From: Riptortus pedestris
Taxonomy: Eukaryota > Arthropoda > Insecta > Hemiptera > Alydidae
NCBI GenBank assembly: GCA_019009955.1
Contig: CM032233.1
Span: forward strand, 117,527,001-117,591,000
DNA length: 64,000 nt
Reading direction: 5' to 3'
Position 1 is the stretch's first letter. Each line of letters begins with the position of its first letter. The position numbers were made by a program, and so were the translations under genes. This document shows, piece by piece, positions 1 through 11,294 of this stretch. The notes beneath the pieces were generated by a model. It saw nothing but the letters and a program-made list of their open reading frames with translations, searched no databases and had not been told where the DNA came from.

Positions 1-260
1 ACACTGTTATTCATAAAACACTTTACCGCTCTGCAACTAAAATGCACTGTTCAGTAAAGCTGCACTGAACGCACTGTTATTCACTTGACCTGACTTAGAT
101 CGAAGAGAACGGCCCAGGCTGTTCTAGATCCCAGAAGGGTATCACCAAGAACATTCTTTGGCGCCAATGGTCCTGGCCCTTCCAGCAGTCGGTTCCTTTC
201 ATCTATTTCGTACTCCTTAAATACCTGATTAACTCTGTGTACTTTTTCATGCACGTAGTT
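1..260. repeat. LTR-like fragment with repeated CACTG motifs
   Basis: The segment has a run of GCACTG/CACTGTT motifs followed by CACTTG. This resembles the stretch at 3241-3290 (GCACTGCACTAAGTCGCACTG then GATCACTTGG) inside the solo-LTR-like element at 2926-3658. It may be the end of a related LTR whose other part lies before the window. No TSD can be examined. Confidence 0.3.
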
Positions 261-461
261 TTCGCAAGGCTACGTACGTATTCTACAACATTTTACTGTT
301 ATTAGGACAATTAATCTCATTTGGTTGAATTACTTTACATTTCACAGCACTGAATTTTATCTAATAAATGTAATATTACCCATATGTCTATGACTAATTT
401 CAGCCTACTCAACTATTTAAATTCAATCTCTTTGTTTTTCCAATCCTAAATGTTTTTATAG

Positions 462-3400
462 GCACGAGGAAATTGGTTTGTATTTGGAGTGACCCCAGGT
501 CGATTGAGCAAGTGCTATAAATACCGAATTGAAGCTGATAATGAAAATAACTTTCACGTGTACGAAGAACATTTATCTCTATTGCCGTAAGTAAACATTT
601 AGTTATTTAAATTAAAGAAAATATTTTTAAAATACAAAATAATGATATAGAGTTTAAACACAGTTTGATTATTATATGGGGGAGAGATGATACTGCTTTA
701 CTGTATCTTTGAAGAATGCCGTTACTAGCTGAAGGGAAATGTTACTATCAATTCATTAAAAAAGTACGTCACAGAGGGGCTGCGTAAACTGAGCATTAAT
801 TTATGGTAAACCATGTATATTCTAAAGCATTTCTTCTTGAAACCAACAGTAATGCAGCTGTTTATAATGAAGAATGTTATACATTAGGGTGGGCCGAAAA
901 AAATTTTTATTTTTTTTTCTTAATGCTATACCGAAAAAAACTTGTCTCTATTATGTGTTATCAAAATGCAAAAAAGAAAAAAAATCTATACCTAACCCCC
1001 AGCTAGCGCAACACACTTGAAATTTCGAAATTTCACTAAAATCACAGGATTTTACAATTTTTTTTAAAGTTCCCAAACAGGTAGATATTGAACTGCTATA
1101 GGGAAAATCATTTATATTAGAGTTATAAACACAAAATGGGTTATTGAAAATATATTTTTCCTTTAATTTTAGGTAGCGCAAATGCCTTCAATATAGTTAA
1201 TTGATCACTTCTCGAGTGCTAACCGGCTGTAGTGCAGTGCAGCATCTAATTTTTTAAACCCACTACCCATGTGTTTTTTTTTTTAGAAATATAATGTTGA
1301 TGGAGCAATTACCTGTAGGAAAAAAATAAATAAATAGGCAATTTACATTTTCCAAATGAGTTTATTAATTACAAAATGTATCATGAAATATAAATTGTCA
1401 ATTCCCAGACTTCAACATTTTATTGTGCTTCTCTTAGAATAGTCCTTTAAATATTTGTAAGTTTGGAATCTTGTTTGCTGGAAAAACTTGGCATTGGAGC
1501 TCTTGATAGCGTTGTTCGTATGAAGCCATCTCTGTTCTTGGCACGAACGAGTTTTGGAGAGGCTTCAGTTACCAATTTCACACAGCGCTCCACCGCTTGC
1601 GTGTGACACGGGAATTTTTTGTTCCTTTACGTAGCAGTCCTTTTGTAAGTTTTTTCAACTCCTTCTTGTCTAAATTTCCAATTTTTCCTTGTCCAAGATT
1701 TCTTTGGAAATACATAACTTAAGTTCAAGCACCGGAATTTTTTTATCTTTTTCACATTGACATGGAATTGATAAAGGGCACTCACAGATCTCCGGGACCT
1801 TTTAGCAGTGCAGGAATATTCTATTTTACATTTACATGCAGATACATTAAAGAGTGATAAATCCGTTTGCTTGAATTCCTCAATTTTTTGTTTATATTTT
1901 TCTTTTTCCTTGTCACGCTTAAAGGACTTCATTAGATTAGGGTAGCTATTGTGGTATGAATTTATTAATTGCACAATTCTGTAGGGCGTCACTGTTGGTA
2001 TTGATGCTTTGTCAAAGAGGGCTTTTACTTTTGAAGGGACAATATTAGATATTTGAGAGAAACAAACAGGCTTGTTACTTTCTAATGCTAGAAGGTACTG
2101 TTCGTGGAAACAGATCCTAAGGACATCTTGGTAAGTTGGAAGCTTACTCGCAGGCAATCCCCTCGGGCAGCCAAACAATGGACAATCAAAATCACTGCGA
2201 GTTATTTTCTTAGCAGCATCCATCACGCACGCGAATTTAAACTTAAACTTCACTCAATAAATTATCAACTTAATTTGCACCGTCAACTCACAGCGACTAC
2301 TCGTCTGCCGAGTAACAAAGAACATGAAATGGTAGTTCTTTATGGGTAGAGGTAGTATAAGTGGGGGAAGCCCGAACAGGCAGCCGACATCTGCACTAGA
2401 CTGTATAATGCGTCATTTTCATGTCCGTTGCGCTAGCTCAGATTAATAAAATTATACTTTTCCAATTATTTATTGTATTTTTAAAACTCTACTGTAAAGG
2501 ACTATCACAATAGCAGCCCAATATAAAATTATTAAGTTGCTTTAAAAATAATTACAAAAACTTATGATTTTAGTAAAATTTCGAAATTTCAAGTGTGTTG
2601 CGCTAGCTGGGGGTTAAGTATAGATTTTTTTTCTTTGTTGCATTTTGATAACACATAATAGAGACAAGTTTTTTTCGGTATAGCATTAAGAAAAAAAAAT
2701 AAAAAATTTTTTCGGCCCACCCTATTATACATATCTAATAGTTGGGATAGGAAACATAACAGTATGTCATTAATCTTTGCTTTGGGGCTGCGTTAACTAA
2801 GCAGATTTCTCACGTGTGTCACGTATTTGCAATTTATCTTAAAACGTAATAGTACAATGAGAACAATATTTGGTATTTAGGCTTCAAATGAAGTGCTTCA
2901 TAATATAACAGTTTATTGTTAATATTGTTACGTTTTTTATTACAAAATTAGTAATAAACGTTGTTTATTCGAGTTCTTTTAGATTGCAAAATTAAACACA
3001 CACAAGTTTCAGTTTTTATCACTGCACAATTTATTTAACAATGTACTATACGCTTAGTTAATTATTCTTAATTAGTACTCACAGTATGCACTGGTAGCGT
3101 CTCTGTTCTTGTTACTACAAAAGCCCAATAATTTACTCACGTTCACAAAAACACGGCACTGCACTGTCTTAAACACGGCACTATACTGTTCTTTACAGAG
3201 TCACGGCACAACACGGTTCTTCACATAAAAACATTTTAACGCACTGCACTAAGTCGCACTGTGGCACTGAACGTACTGATGATCACTTGGAGACAGCTGA
3301 GAACAAACTAAAACTGTCGGCCGAGCTGTATTCTATTTATAGAGAAGCGGCAACATCAACGCCGAATTGCCTGGACTCTTCGAGGTCTGGACTGGTAGGG

Positions 3401-3755
3401 ACTAGGACGGGGGCAACCATATGGCGGCACCCCTTTGATCTCCTCCGTACTCCCCAAATACGTGCCTATCTCTGTTTAACCCTTTCCACTCCAATGTTGA
3501 GTGTCACTCGATACTGATTTTGTTCGTTTTTTTTTACAAAATACACAAAAAACACTAAAAGTAAAAAAGCGTAATTTTAGCGTGGAGCTGGTGGAATAAA
3601 AACAAAAACAGCCTTGGAGTGGAAAGGGTTAATTTTTAATGTATTTCATTTTCGCAATAATATGAAATGAGTATGAGTGGGGGTTTACTGAAGGCTGAAA
3701 ACTAAAAACTCTGCGTAAACTATGCATATTTCCCACCTGCTGGAATAGCAGTTTA

Positions 3756-3807
<52 letters not shown>

Positions 3808-6800
3808 TAGCTGTGCCCTCCGTGCGTTGCTACGCCACCAACTAAAATACTGAATTACAATAAAGATGTATATAATAAAAGTTACTCTATTATTATTATT
3901 AATTAACGTCCACTTTTTTGCAACTCAGGCTAATTGGGACGGGTTATCTACAGGTTACCACCCTTTTCTAGTCAGGGTGGGATTTTAGGATATTATTAAA
4001 TGAATTTCGTCACTAAATAATTTCCTTTGCCCAGACGAGAATCGAACTCGCCACTCTAGGTTTTCCGTGTGAGATAAAGGTCAACGCTTTAACTCGCATG
4101 GCTAACCTGAGCCCCCAAAAATCATATATAGAATAATAATGTTCTCATTTAACTTTTAAGCTTTGAGATAAATGAAAATACGTGACGCACATGAGAAATC
4201 TGCTTAGTTAACGCAACCCATACGTAACGGCATTTTTTTTTTACATTTCCTAATTCAGGCTTTTGCAATTAAGTTCATGGGCAAGTATAATTTCATACAA
4301 GCTCACTCACTTTAGTGCTATGTTTCTTACAGACGTTAAACTTTTTTCACTTTCAGCGGGGTATGGAAAAATAAATATGATCTTGTCTTCAATTTGTGGT
4401 CGCCTGAAATCATAATGGAAAGTCGATTATGTAAGTAATTGATACATTTAAATTAGAGTAAAAAAAAAATAATTCAAAAAAGAAAACTGTAATGACTTTA
4501 TAGTGATGTAATAAATATAACTCGAAGAGCCTGCACAATCATCAATATCTCATTATAGAAATTCTATTCTACTCCTAACTGTAATTACTGATATGTCTCA
4601 GATTGATGAGGAAATCAGAAGCAGTTTTCAACATAGTTATTCATACTTTTAACTATCGAGAAAAAATATATCACTATGTGTAGCAGAATATTAATTTATG
4701 AGTAAATTGCATAAATGTTTCATTGAATTTACTTTTATACTGTCTTTTTTTTTTATACATATTTTTCAATAAAGTGGGCATCCCATCATTTTGGAATAAA
4801 TGGACGCTGGTGAGTGCAGATGTACAGTTGCTAAGATACATGATTGTTTACAGATGTGGATGGTTTCAAGGTAAGAAGCATTTAATTAATTTTTTTTCTC
4901 AGTATATTCACTATAATTCTCGTATTATCAGGGTTTATATAATATTAGAGTACTGAAAATAAAGAGTAAGATGACATGTAAATCATGATCATCAACATAA
5001 ACACTGTTCTATGTGAGCCTATTGTAAATTTTAAAACTAGGAATTTTCCTCCGTAAGAGGATTCTAATTCTATGGCGAGCTGGGTTAAACAGTACAGGGG
5101 ATAATGAATATTCTTGACTGTCAATTGCCATACGCCAGGGGTTATCTCAAATTATCAGAGAGACCAACTCCTTTTAGCAGATTTTCCTTAAGGGAAATCA
5201 GCCATTGAGGTCGTACTAATGTCGCGATTTCCGAAGAATGTATTCAAATGTCCATCGATCCTACCCAGGAGATGGCGAAAATGAGGTCCGTTCAAAATTA
5301 AATATATACAGGGTGTCCCATGTTCCCGTGCCGCTCCCCTAAAAATCTCCAATTATTTTAATAAAGGGCTGAAACTTGGTGTGCAATAATTGTGACCCCT
5401 AAAGAATGTTTTCAGTCCATATTCAACCTCCTAACCTTCTCCAGTGCTTCTCCAGCGACCATAACTTTAGAATTTCCAATGGAATGCCATAGTTTTTATG
5501 ACAAATTTTTGTAGTAAATCATGTCCTAAAACAAGTTTATATCGATGAATTTTTCGATTAGACGCATCCTTTAGCTGTAAAATTCACAAATCATTATTTC
5601 AGAAATGGCAAGTTTTATTGAAAAATGTTATGACATAAAAGTTATAGCCAACGAAATCATGTTTGAAACACGTCTATGGAAAAAGTAATGCATTCTGAAA
5701 TTTAAAAAAAAAAAAATGATCGCCAATCTGATTTTTTTTGTCATGGCTTCAATATTCTGCGGCCTCTTCTGGTAGAGATGTATTTGACCATCCCCCATAG
5801 AAAATAATCCATTCATGTCAGATCTGGTGACCTGGGTGGCCACCCATCTCAGCCATTTATTGAAACAATTAGAGATTTTTAGGGGGGTGGCACGGGAAGT
5901 TGGGACACCCTGTATATTTGTTTGATCGTTACCAAACTCGATATTTAAACGTTTTATGTAAAAATTAAGATCAAATTCGTTAAAGGCTAAAATCGGACCA
6001 GTAGGAGGGTTTCAAAATATCTCCGTGCGTCGGATCGAAAAATTGTATAAAATCAATCTTATTGGAAATGTGATGTTCCATAAATGTTGTTATACACATG
6101 TTTTCTCGAAATTGAATATTATCCGAGATATTTCAATATTTTATTTTTCGGCCAAGTAGTAAACCTCCATTCCTATTCATGTCATATTAACTAAAAGCAG
6201 TTATATTTTTTATGAAGCACTTTATTTGAAGCTTTGAGATAAATGCAATACGTGACGCACGTGGGAAATCAACTTAGTTAACACAGCCTTACGTGACGGA
6301 AGTTTTTGCCCTCAAAAAACTAATCGGAAGCAATTTCAATAAATATGTTTACAATTTACAAATATTTTTTTTGTAAACTTAAGTTGATCACCAAATGATC
6401 ATTTTTTCCTATATTTTATACATAGAAACCAAAGATTTAGCTAAATATAAATAGCTAAATGTAATAGGATAAAAGGAGTTATGGAGCATATAAATAAACA
6501 TATTAAAAGTCCGTCACGAAGGGGCTGCGTTACCTAAGTAGATTTCCCACGTGCTTCACGTATTACATTTATCTCAAAAATTGAAAGTTTAATGAGAACA
6601 ATATTTGGTATTTATGTTTCAGATAAAGTTCGTTAACTTGACCTTTATTTTTACATAATACGTTTATTTTTTTTTATTTGGTTTATGCCCCACATCGTTG
6701 GTGATTGGCAAGATCTCTATTAAGGGGTAGTTAGAATAATATATTTATTCCTTCATGTACACCTTTGTTGTACTTTATTTATACCGTATGGAAAATATTC

Positions 6801-7725
6801 CTTAAATATCTGAGTTTTCTCATATCCGTGCTTTGTCTAAATGAATATAATAAAAGTAATCCCTTTGAAATCTTTTTAAGTATGCTGTAGACCTATTTTA
6901 TTTTATACTATATGTATTTGTATGCGTTTATATGTTTTAGATATGTTAGTATTTGTGGGATATATAGGCTGCTGGCAATTAATAGTTCTGTCATATCATA
7001 GGGTATGTGAAGGTTTTTTCGTTGGATGCAGTCTGTCAGTATGTGTTGTATCGTAAGGTGTTTGTTGCAGTATTTGCATATAGGGTTGTCTGTCCTCGTC
7101 ATTGTCTATGTGTCAGGTATGTGTGGTCGATCCTGAGTCTGGCAAGAACTACTTCCTCCCGTCTAGTACTCCTATGGCTCGATGACCACTTCTTAATAGT
7201 ACTACTACTACTTTTGATACTGCGGAGATGGTTGTTTACTTCCATCCATTCTGATTATAATACGTTTAAATATCCAGTTTAGTAACGATCTAACAAAAAT
7301 TACGACCACTAGAGTGAAAACAGACGAATGTATAAATAAAAAAAAAATAAATATATATATATATAAATTTGAAGGGACCTCATTTTCGTCATCTCTTGCG
7401 TAGGATCGATGGACATTTGCAGAAATGTTTCGAAAATCGCGTCACAAGTACGATCTCAATAGCTAATTTACCTTAAGAGAAATCTGTTTAAATCTGTTAT
7501 AATACTATTTATCATTCAGAATGTTTCATAAATTATTAGTCGATTAAACTATTAAGTTTTTTTCATGCATATTTTTTTCCAGAGGAAGCTCAGATTTGGG
7601 TCCGAGACTCGAACCTTTCTTTGAACCGAGGACATATTCCTGACGAAATTATGAACGCCATGGAAACGCTGGGATTTAAAGAATCTGATTTCGATTTCAA
7701 GAAGGATTGGGATTGCTTGGAATAG
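462..7725 (+). CDS. Secreted lipocalin (apolipoprotein D / bilin-binding type), 5' part outside the window
   Basis: Four coding exons are visible: 462-586, 4357-4430, 4775-4870 and 7583-7725 (stop TAG). All have AG acceptors and GT donors, and the phases 2, 1 and 1 join without a break. The protein begins ARGNWFVFGVTPGRLSKCY, with the GxW signature of lipocalin strand A. It continues with WNKWTLVSADVQLLRYMIVY (strand G/H region with the conserved YxCG) and ends EEAQIWVRDSNLS...DWDCLE. Cysteines KCY, YRC and DCL are three of the four that make the two ApoD/Lazarillo-type disulphides; the fourth and the signal peptide belong to an exon upstream of base 1. Lipocalins carry small hydrophobic ligands in an eight-stranded barrel and are secreted. 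Exon order and phases match the gene at 19674-26405, so the two are tandem duplicates. A polyadenylation signal AATAAA lies at 7877. The introns are full of transposons, listed separately. The ligand cannot be told. Confidence 0.85.
755..876 (+). repeat. Family H 5'-end fragment
   Basis: The bases from about 762 resemble the family H head (GTACGTCACAGAGGGGCTGCG then TAAACTGAGCA). The copy decays after about 45 bases and is followed by the 885-2724 transposon. Confidence 0.5.
885..2724 (-). mobile_element. DNA transposon with ~160-bp TIRs and 8-bp TSD, superfamily unassigned
   Basis: The ends TAGGGTGGGCCG and CGGCCCACCCTA are the tips of ~160-bp terminal inverted repeats (885-1045 and 2565-2724) that match almost base for base. 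The direct duplication TTATACAT lies at 877-884 and 2725-2732. An 8-bp duplication and TAGGG tips recall hAT elements, but the TIRs are far longer than usual there and the encoded protein is not a known hAT transposase. The inserted length is 1840 bp. It landed in the first lipocalin intron next to family H sequence. Confidence 0.85.
1447..2253 (-). pseudogene. Transposon-encoded protein of unknown function, one in-frame stop
   Basis: The frame opens at 2253 and runs to a TAA at 1627-1629. It then continues in the same frame to 1447, so one nonsense codon separates two parts of one protein of about 268 codons. The N-terminal part has CPLFGCPRGLP, KLPTYQDVLRICFHEQYLLA, KASIPTVTPYRIVQLINSYH and a cysteine cluster SACKCKIEYSC. 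The C-terminal part has FPCHTQAVERCVKLVTEAS, then KNRDGFIRTTLSRAPMPSFS. I recall the PCHTQAVER...RDGFIR...MP.F pattern from uncharacterised, multi-copy arthropod proteins, which suggests a transposon protein, but I cannot name a catalytic domain. The TAA just before the PCHTQAVER block makes this copy probably non-functional. Confidence 0.6.
2926..3658 (+). mobile_element. Solo-LTR-like insertion in family H copy 1
   Basis: The inserted block starts TGTTACG and ends TTCGCAAT. It is flanked by AATAT at 2921-2925 and 3659-3663, and removing it restores the family H sequence seen in other copies. It contains CACTG/CACGG motif runs, a TATA-like TCTATTTATAG near 3333 and no open frame, as expected of a retroviral-type LTR left by LTR-LTR recombination. 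The LTR superfamily is not determined. It contains a nested TTAA MITE. Confidence 0.55.
3480..3628. mobile_element. TTAA-flanked MITE (piggyBac type), 149 bp
   Basis: Terminal inverted repeats CCCTTTCCACTCCAA and TTGGAGTGGAAAGGG are flanked by TTAA at 3476-3479 and 3629-3632. TTAA targets and CCC tips are typical of piggyBac-related elements. There is no coding capacity. It is nested inside the 2926-3658 insertion. Confidence 0.75.
3759..3804. repeat. (TA)n microsatellite
   Basis: A run of about 23 TA units. It is followed at 3805 by CACTAGCTGTGCCCTCCGTG, a repeat head similar to that of family R. Confidence 0.9.
3805..3890 (+). repeat. Retroelement head fragment (ACTAGCTGTGCCCTCCGTGC)
   Basis: This short segment begins immediately after a TA array, like the family R copies (ACTAGCTAAGGTACCCGG), but its sequence is different after the first bases. 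It is probably a related non-autonomous retroelement truncated by the SINE that follows. Confidence 0.4.
3899..4116 (-). repeat. tRNA-derived SINE, copy 1
   Basis: Reverse orientation. The pol III B-box reads GAGTTCGATTC on the - strand, preceded by the A-box-like stretch GCGAGTTAAAGCG; the tail of the element is AGTGGACGTTAATTAA. It is one of six copies in the window (also 17138, 41701, 51560, 51763 and 61528). Confidence 0.75.
4148..4236 (-). repeat. Family H 5'-end fragment
   Basis: On the - strand it reads GTTACGTATGGGTTGCGTTA, then ACTAAGCAGATTTCTCATGTG, the head of family H. The rest is absent. Confidence 0.6.
5172..6307 (-). repeat. Family H copy, complete, with a nested MITE
   Basis: Begins with the 3' end (TTTTAGCAGATTTTCCTTAA) and ends with the head (ACGTGACGGA at about 6307). 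It lacks a long TA array. The TACAGGGTGTCCC MITE has inserted in its short TA stretch, splitting TTCAAAATTAAATA from TTTGTTTGATCG. Confidence 0.8.
5309..5912 (-). mobile_element. Tc1/mariner-type MITE, 604 bp, TA target
   Basis: Inverted repeats of about 50 bp (CAGGGTGTCCCATGTTCCCG at one end, CGGGAAGTTGGGACACCCTG at the other) are flanked by TA at 5307-5308 and 5913-5914. Inside, on the - strand (about 5843-5700), a decayed reading TQVTRSDMNGLFSMG followed by YQKRPQNIEAMTKKI resembles the SPDLTPxDFFLWG...RPxTIEELKxxI end of DD34D/E transposases. It is therefore an internally deleted mariner-superfamily element. Confidence 0.7.
6510..7490 (+). repeat. Family H copy interrupted by a LINE
   Basis: Head TCCGTCACGAAGGGGCTGCG at 6510 and 3' end TACCTTAAGAGAAATCTG near 7490. 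The copy is split at 6666/7257 by a LINE 3' end with a 12-bp target duplication. It carries a short (TA)n at 7352-7366. Confidence 0.8.
6667..7256 (-). mobile_element. 5'-truncated LINE 3' end (RNase H / zinc-finger C-terminal region)
   Basis: Flanked by the direct repeat ATAATACGTTTA (6655-6666 and 7257-7268), with a T-rich run just inside the left flank, i.e. an A-tail on the - strand. The - strand translation gives REEVVLARLRIDHTYLTH and, after one frameshift, MTRTDNPICKYCNKHLTIQH then ILTDC. This is the usual C-terminus after the RNase H domain of I/R1/Jockey-group LINEs. A 590-bp 5'-truncated insertion is what target-primed reverse transcription produces. Confidence 0.8.
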
Positions 7726-7990
7726 GCCGAAACAATTACAATTACAATCCTCTCAATTAATAACTAGGTGACTAGCACATATTTATTTCATTTAATTGAA
7801 GGAAGAAGTGCATTAAGTGGCATTCTTACTAATCTTACTCAATGTTTTCCAAGTTTAGAAAAAATTTATATGAAGGAATAAATGTTACAATGAGACTAAT
7901 ATATGAGTACATTTTATTTCATTTCTATCCTAAAAGATCCATAATCCTCAGATCAAATCCAGCTATCACCTCACTTGAAAATATATAAAT

Positions 7991-8394
7991 CTTTCACGCA
8001 GGCGCTGCGTTAACTAAGCAGATTTCCCACAAGTAAAAGTTCAACGAGAACAATATTAGGTATTTAAGCCACAAATAAAATGTTTCAAGATACAACAGCT
8101 CATTGTAATATGAAATGAGTAGGAGTGGGGGTTTACTGAAGGCCGAAAACTAAAAATGCAAATATCTCGGCGAGAACACGCTTATAACAACATTTACAGA
8201 ACACTTAATTTCAATAAGATTTGTTCTATATATTTCTTCGATCAGACGTATAATAATGGAGATAGTTCGCAATTTCCCCTTTCCCTCTCCGATTTCACTT
8301 GTGAAGGAAGTTGATCTCTATTTTTACACAAAACGTTTAAATATCCACTTTGGTAACGATCAAACAAAACTTAGGACCACTAGAGCATTAACAG

Positions 8395-8440
<46 letters not shown>

Positions 8441-9538
8441 TAGCTAAGGTACCCGGCTTCGCCCGGGAATTCATTTGAGCCGGAATGATGATGGTATTTT
8501 TTCGGCAAGACTTTACTTGGCAAAATATTTTGAAATTTCCCCGTTTCAGTGTTTAGGGTTAGTACCCGTGGTTGGTTTGGAATAGAAAATGAAATATCAC
8601 GAATTTTTATTTCAGGACTCCCTTATAACCCCCACTCCCGTTATAACCTAAACATTTTAATATAGCTTATAACCATGTAAGAATTAATGCTAATTTATAT
8701 ATTCCGAGTTTTGTTGGAATCAGTTCAACCGTTGGTGTCCAATAAAATAGTTAGTGTATATCTCGTTTATAATTTGTTATACAACAAAAGTGAATATAAC
8801 AAAAGTTTCTCTAAATAACAAAATAAACAACTTTTGTTATGTGCATATTTGCCGAAACCCCAATAGGAAACGAAATATCACTATTTTTAGTTTCAGGCCT
8901 CCCTTATAACCCCCACTCCTGCCCTTCCCTAGAAATGTTTGTATAGCTTATTATAAGGAAGGTGTTAGTGCTAATACACATACCGAGTTTTATTTAGTTC
9001 GGTTGAGTCTTTGTGCCAAATAAAATTGTTGACTCCCGCTATAATTTTTAGCGTATAACGCCTTTATAGTTCGGTATACGAAAAAAGTCTATATAACAAA
9101 AGTTACTTTAAATAACAAAATAAACAACTTTTGTTATATGCATATTTGCCGAAAAACCAATAGGAAACGAAATATCGCTATTTTTCATTTCAGGTCTTCT
9201 TTATAACCCCCACTCCTGTTCGTCTCAGAGAATATTAATATAGCCTAAAGTCTAAGTTGGATTAGTAGTAATATACATACCAACTTTCATAAAATTCGGT
9301 TCAGCCGTTTATGCGTGAAAAGGTAACAAACAAACAAACAGACACCAAAGAAACAAAATGCAGTTATGGTGTCTATGACATGTGAAACGAAAAGTTATCG
9401 TGAAATTTCGCGAAAAAAATCAATGTACAGACAGAGGTTACAATTTTATATATATATATATATACAATTTTTAACAGACTTCATTTCCGTCATCTCCTAG
9501 GTACCTACCTCAATAGCTGATTTTCCTTAAGGGAAGTA
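7991..9538 (+). repeat. Family H copy with family R inserted in its TA array
   Basis: The head CTTTCACGCAGGCGCTGCG is at 7991 and the internal block (GATCAAACAAAACTTAGGAC) precedes a (TA)n at 8400-8438. The 3' part (TCATCTCCTAGGTACC...TTTTCCTTAAGGGAA) resumes at about 9466 after a family R element. Confidence 0.8.
8439..9464 (+). mobile_element. Family R retroelement, full length, three tandem units
   Basis: Head ACTAGCTAAGGTACCCGGCT at 8439. Three units begin at about 8615, 8897 and 9194 (CTCCCTTATAACCCCCACTC), then comes the constant 3' end (CGGTTCAGCCGTTTATGCGT, AACAAACAAACAAACAGACA, ACAGACAGAGGTTACAATTT) and a TA tail. There is no coding capacity. The CGGTTCAGCCGTTTATGCGT block is like the 3' ends of RTE-type LINEs, so a non-autonomous relative of such a LINE is likely. 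Confidence 0.65.
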
Positions 9539-9539
9539 A

Positions 9540-10400
9540 TATTAATCTTGTTTTTAATTCGAATCTGCGCACACCTCTCCCCACGTGAATTATCTGTCTT
9601 TTAGTCAATTTCTCTCAAGAAAGGTGTGGGCAACCTTTGACATGTTGTGGGCCAAACTTTAGTGCGCAAATACATTCGTGTGCCGCTTTTAAAAGTTGTG
9701 CATTTTCAAGTAGTGTTCATAATTTTTAACGATAGATATAAGACATAAAATTATAACACAATGTAATTATAATGCAATTTATTAAAATAATAAAATTAAA
9801 TGAAGTAAATAGGTACAACATTATAATTAAATCGTAAAATTTGGAATTATTAGAAACAACTAAACTTAAATAGCGACACTGAATCAATGAGCCACTTGAG
9901 CTTGAATTTGGGAAACTAATCCATGGATGTTTAATTAGTGATTCTGAGGAGGAACAAATTTTTTTAATTCTAATTTTCTGTTTATATTTTTTATAAGTTC
10001 GTAAATATCATATGTAAGTTTCAATTTACATTTTATATACGTTTATACCATAATAAATTATTTTTTGAAGTGAAAGCTTTTTTTCTGTCATGTTTGAGTT
10101 GTTAAGAAACCTAAAACAAATAATAGACCCTGACAAGACAAAAAAAAACGATTTTTCATTTTTTATGCCATATACTCGTGACACTGTGATATTTGTTGAT
10201 CTGAAGAAATTGTCTGGTGTAGAACTGGCTCATGCTCTGGAATAATTTTCACTAGCAGATCAAGGGGCTCTAAATGAGTGTACCAAAGGCTATGTATATG
10301 AGAACCTCTAGGATGATGTCAGACGGTCCGATGAAATTGAGGGTGGGGTGTACACTCCTTCAAAAGAGAGTTAGGAGAGGAATAGATTGAAAGCAGAAAG
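9540..10400. other. No gene seen; possible hAT remnant
   Basis: AT-rich sequence without coding signal. At 9622-9700 GGTGTGGGCAACCTTTGACA and TGTGGGCCAAACTTTAGTGC resemble the tips of hAT elements, but no matching second end was found. Confidence 0.3.
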
Positions 10401-10830
10401 TCCGTCACGCAGGGGCTGCGTAAACTAAGCAGATTTCCCAAGTGAAGTTATAAAATATAGAAATCTCCATACGAGAGCCGAACATTTACGGCAAAGGGCC
10501 GAACTAGCTTATGGCGGGAAACTCGTCCGTTATCCGTTATCGGCCCAAATTTAATAAAAATGCATATATCTCGGTTAATATTCAAGATAGAGAAGAAATG
10601 TATAGATCAATATTTATAGTAAATTTAATGTGCAATAAGATTGGTTCTATGCAATTTTTTGATCCGACGTATGGTAACGGAGATATTTCGAAAATCCCCC
10701 CTCTAAACCCCCCCTCCCACTAGTCCGATTTCAGCCATTAACGAACTTGATCTGTATTTTAGCATAAAACGTTTAAATATCGAGTTTAGTAACGATCAAG
10801 CAAAAATTGCGACCGCTAGAGAGTTAACAG

Positions 10831-10887
<57 letters not shown>

Positions 10888-11222
10888 GTTGAACGGACCT
10901 CATTTTCGTCATCTCCTGGATAGGATCGATGGACATTTGAAGAAAATTTTCGAATATTGCGTCATGAGTACGACCTTAAGGGACATCTGCAAATATGCAA
11001 TAAGATTAATTCTATGCAATTTTTCGATCCGACGTATAGTAACGGAAATATTTCGAATTTTTGAAAATCCTCCCTCTAAACTCCCCCTCCCACTCGTCCG
11101 ATTTCAGCCATTAACAAACTTGATCTTTTTTTTTTACATGAAACGACTAAATATCGAGTTTGGTAACGATCAAACAAAAATTGCGACCGCTAGAGCGGTA
11201 ACAGACAAATATATAGATAGAT

Positions 11223-11294
<72 letters not shown>

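Larger units (their letters stand above)
2781..3720 (+). repeat. Family H copy 1, interrupted by a solo-LTR-like insertion
   Basis: The head TTTGGGGCTGCGTTAACTAA at 2781 leads into TTTGGTATTTAGGCTTCAAA. The copy is broken at 2925 and resumes at 3659 with GAAATGAGTATGAGTGGGGG. A second partial head (CTGCGTAAACTATGCATATT) begins at 3711 and runs into a TA array. Confidence 0.7.

Noticed and set aside
3899..4116. Functional tRNA gene at the SINE B-box
   Set aside because: No cloverleaf can be formed, and six copies share an unrelated body, so they are SINEs.
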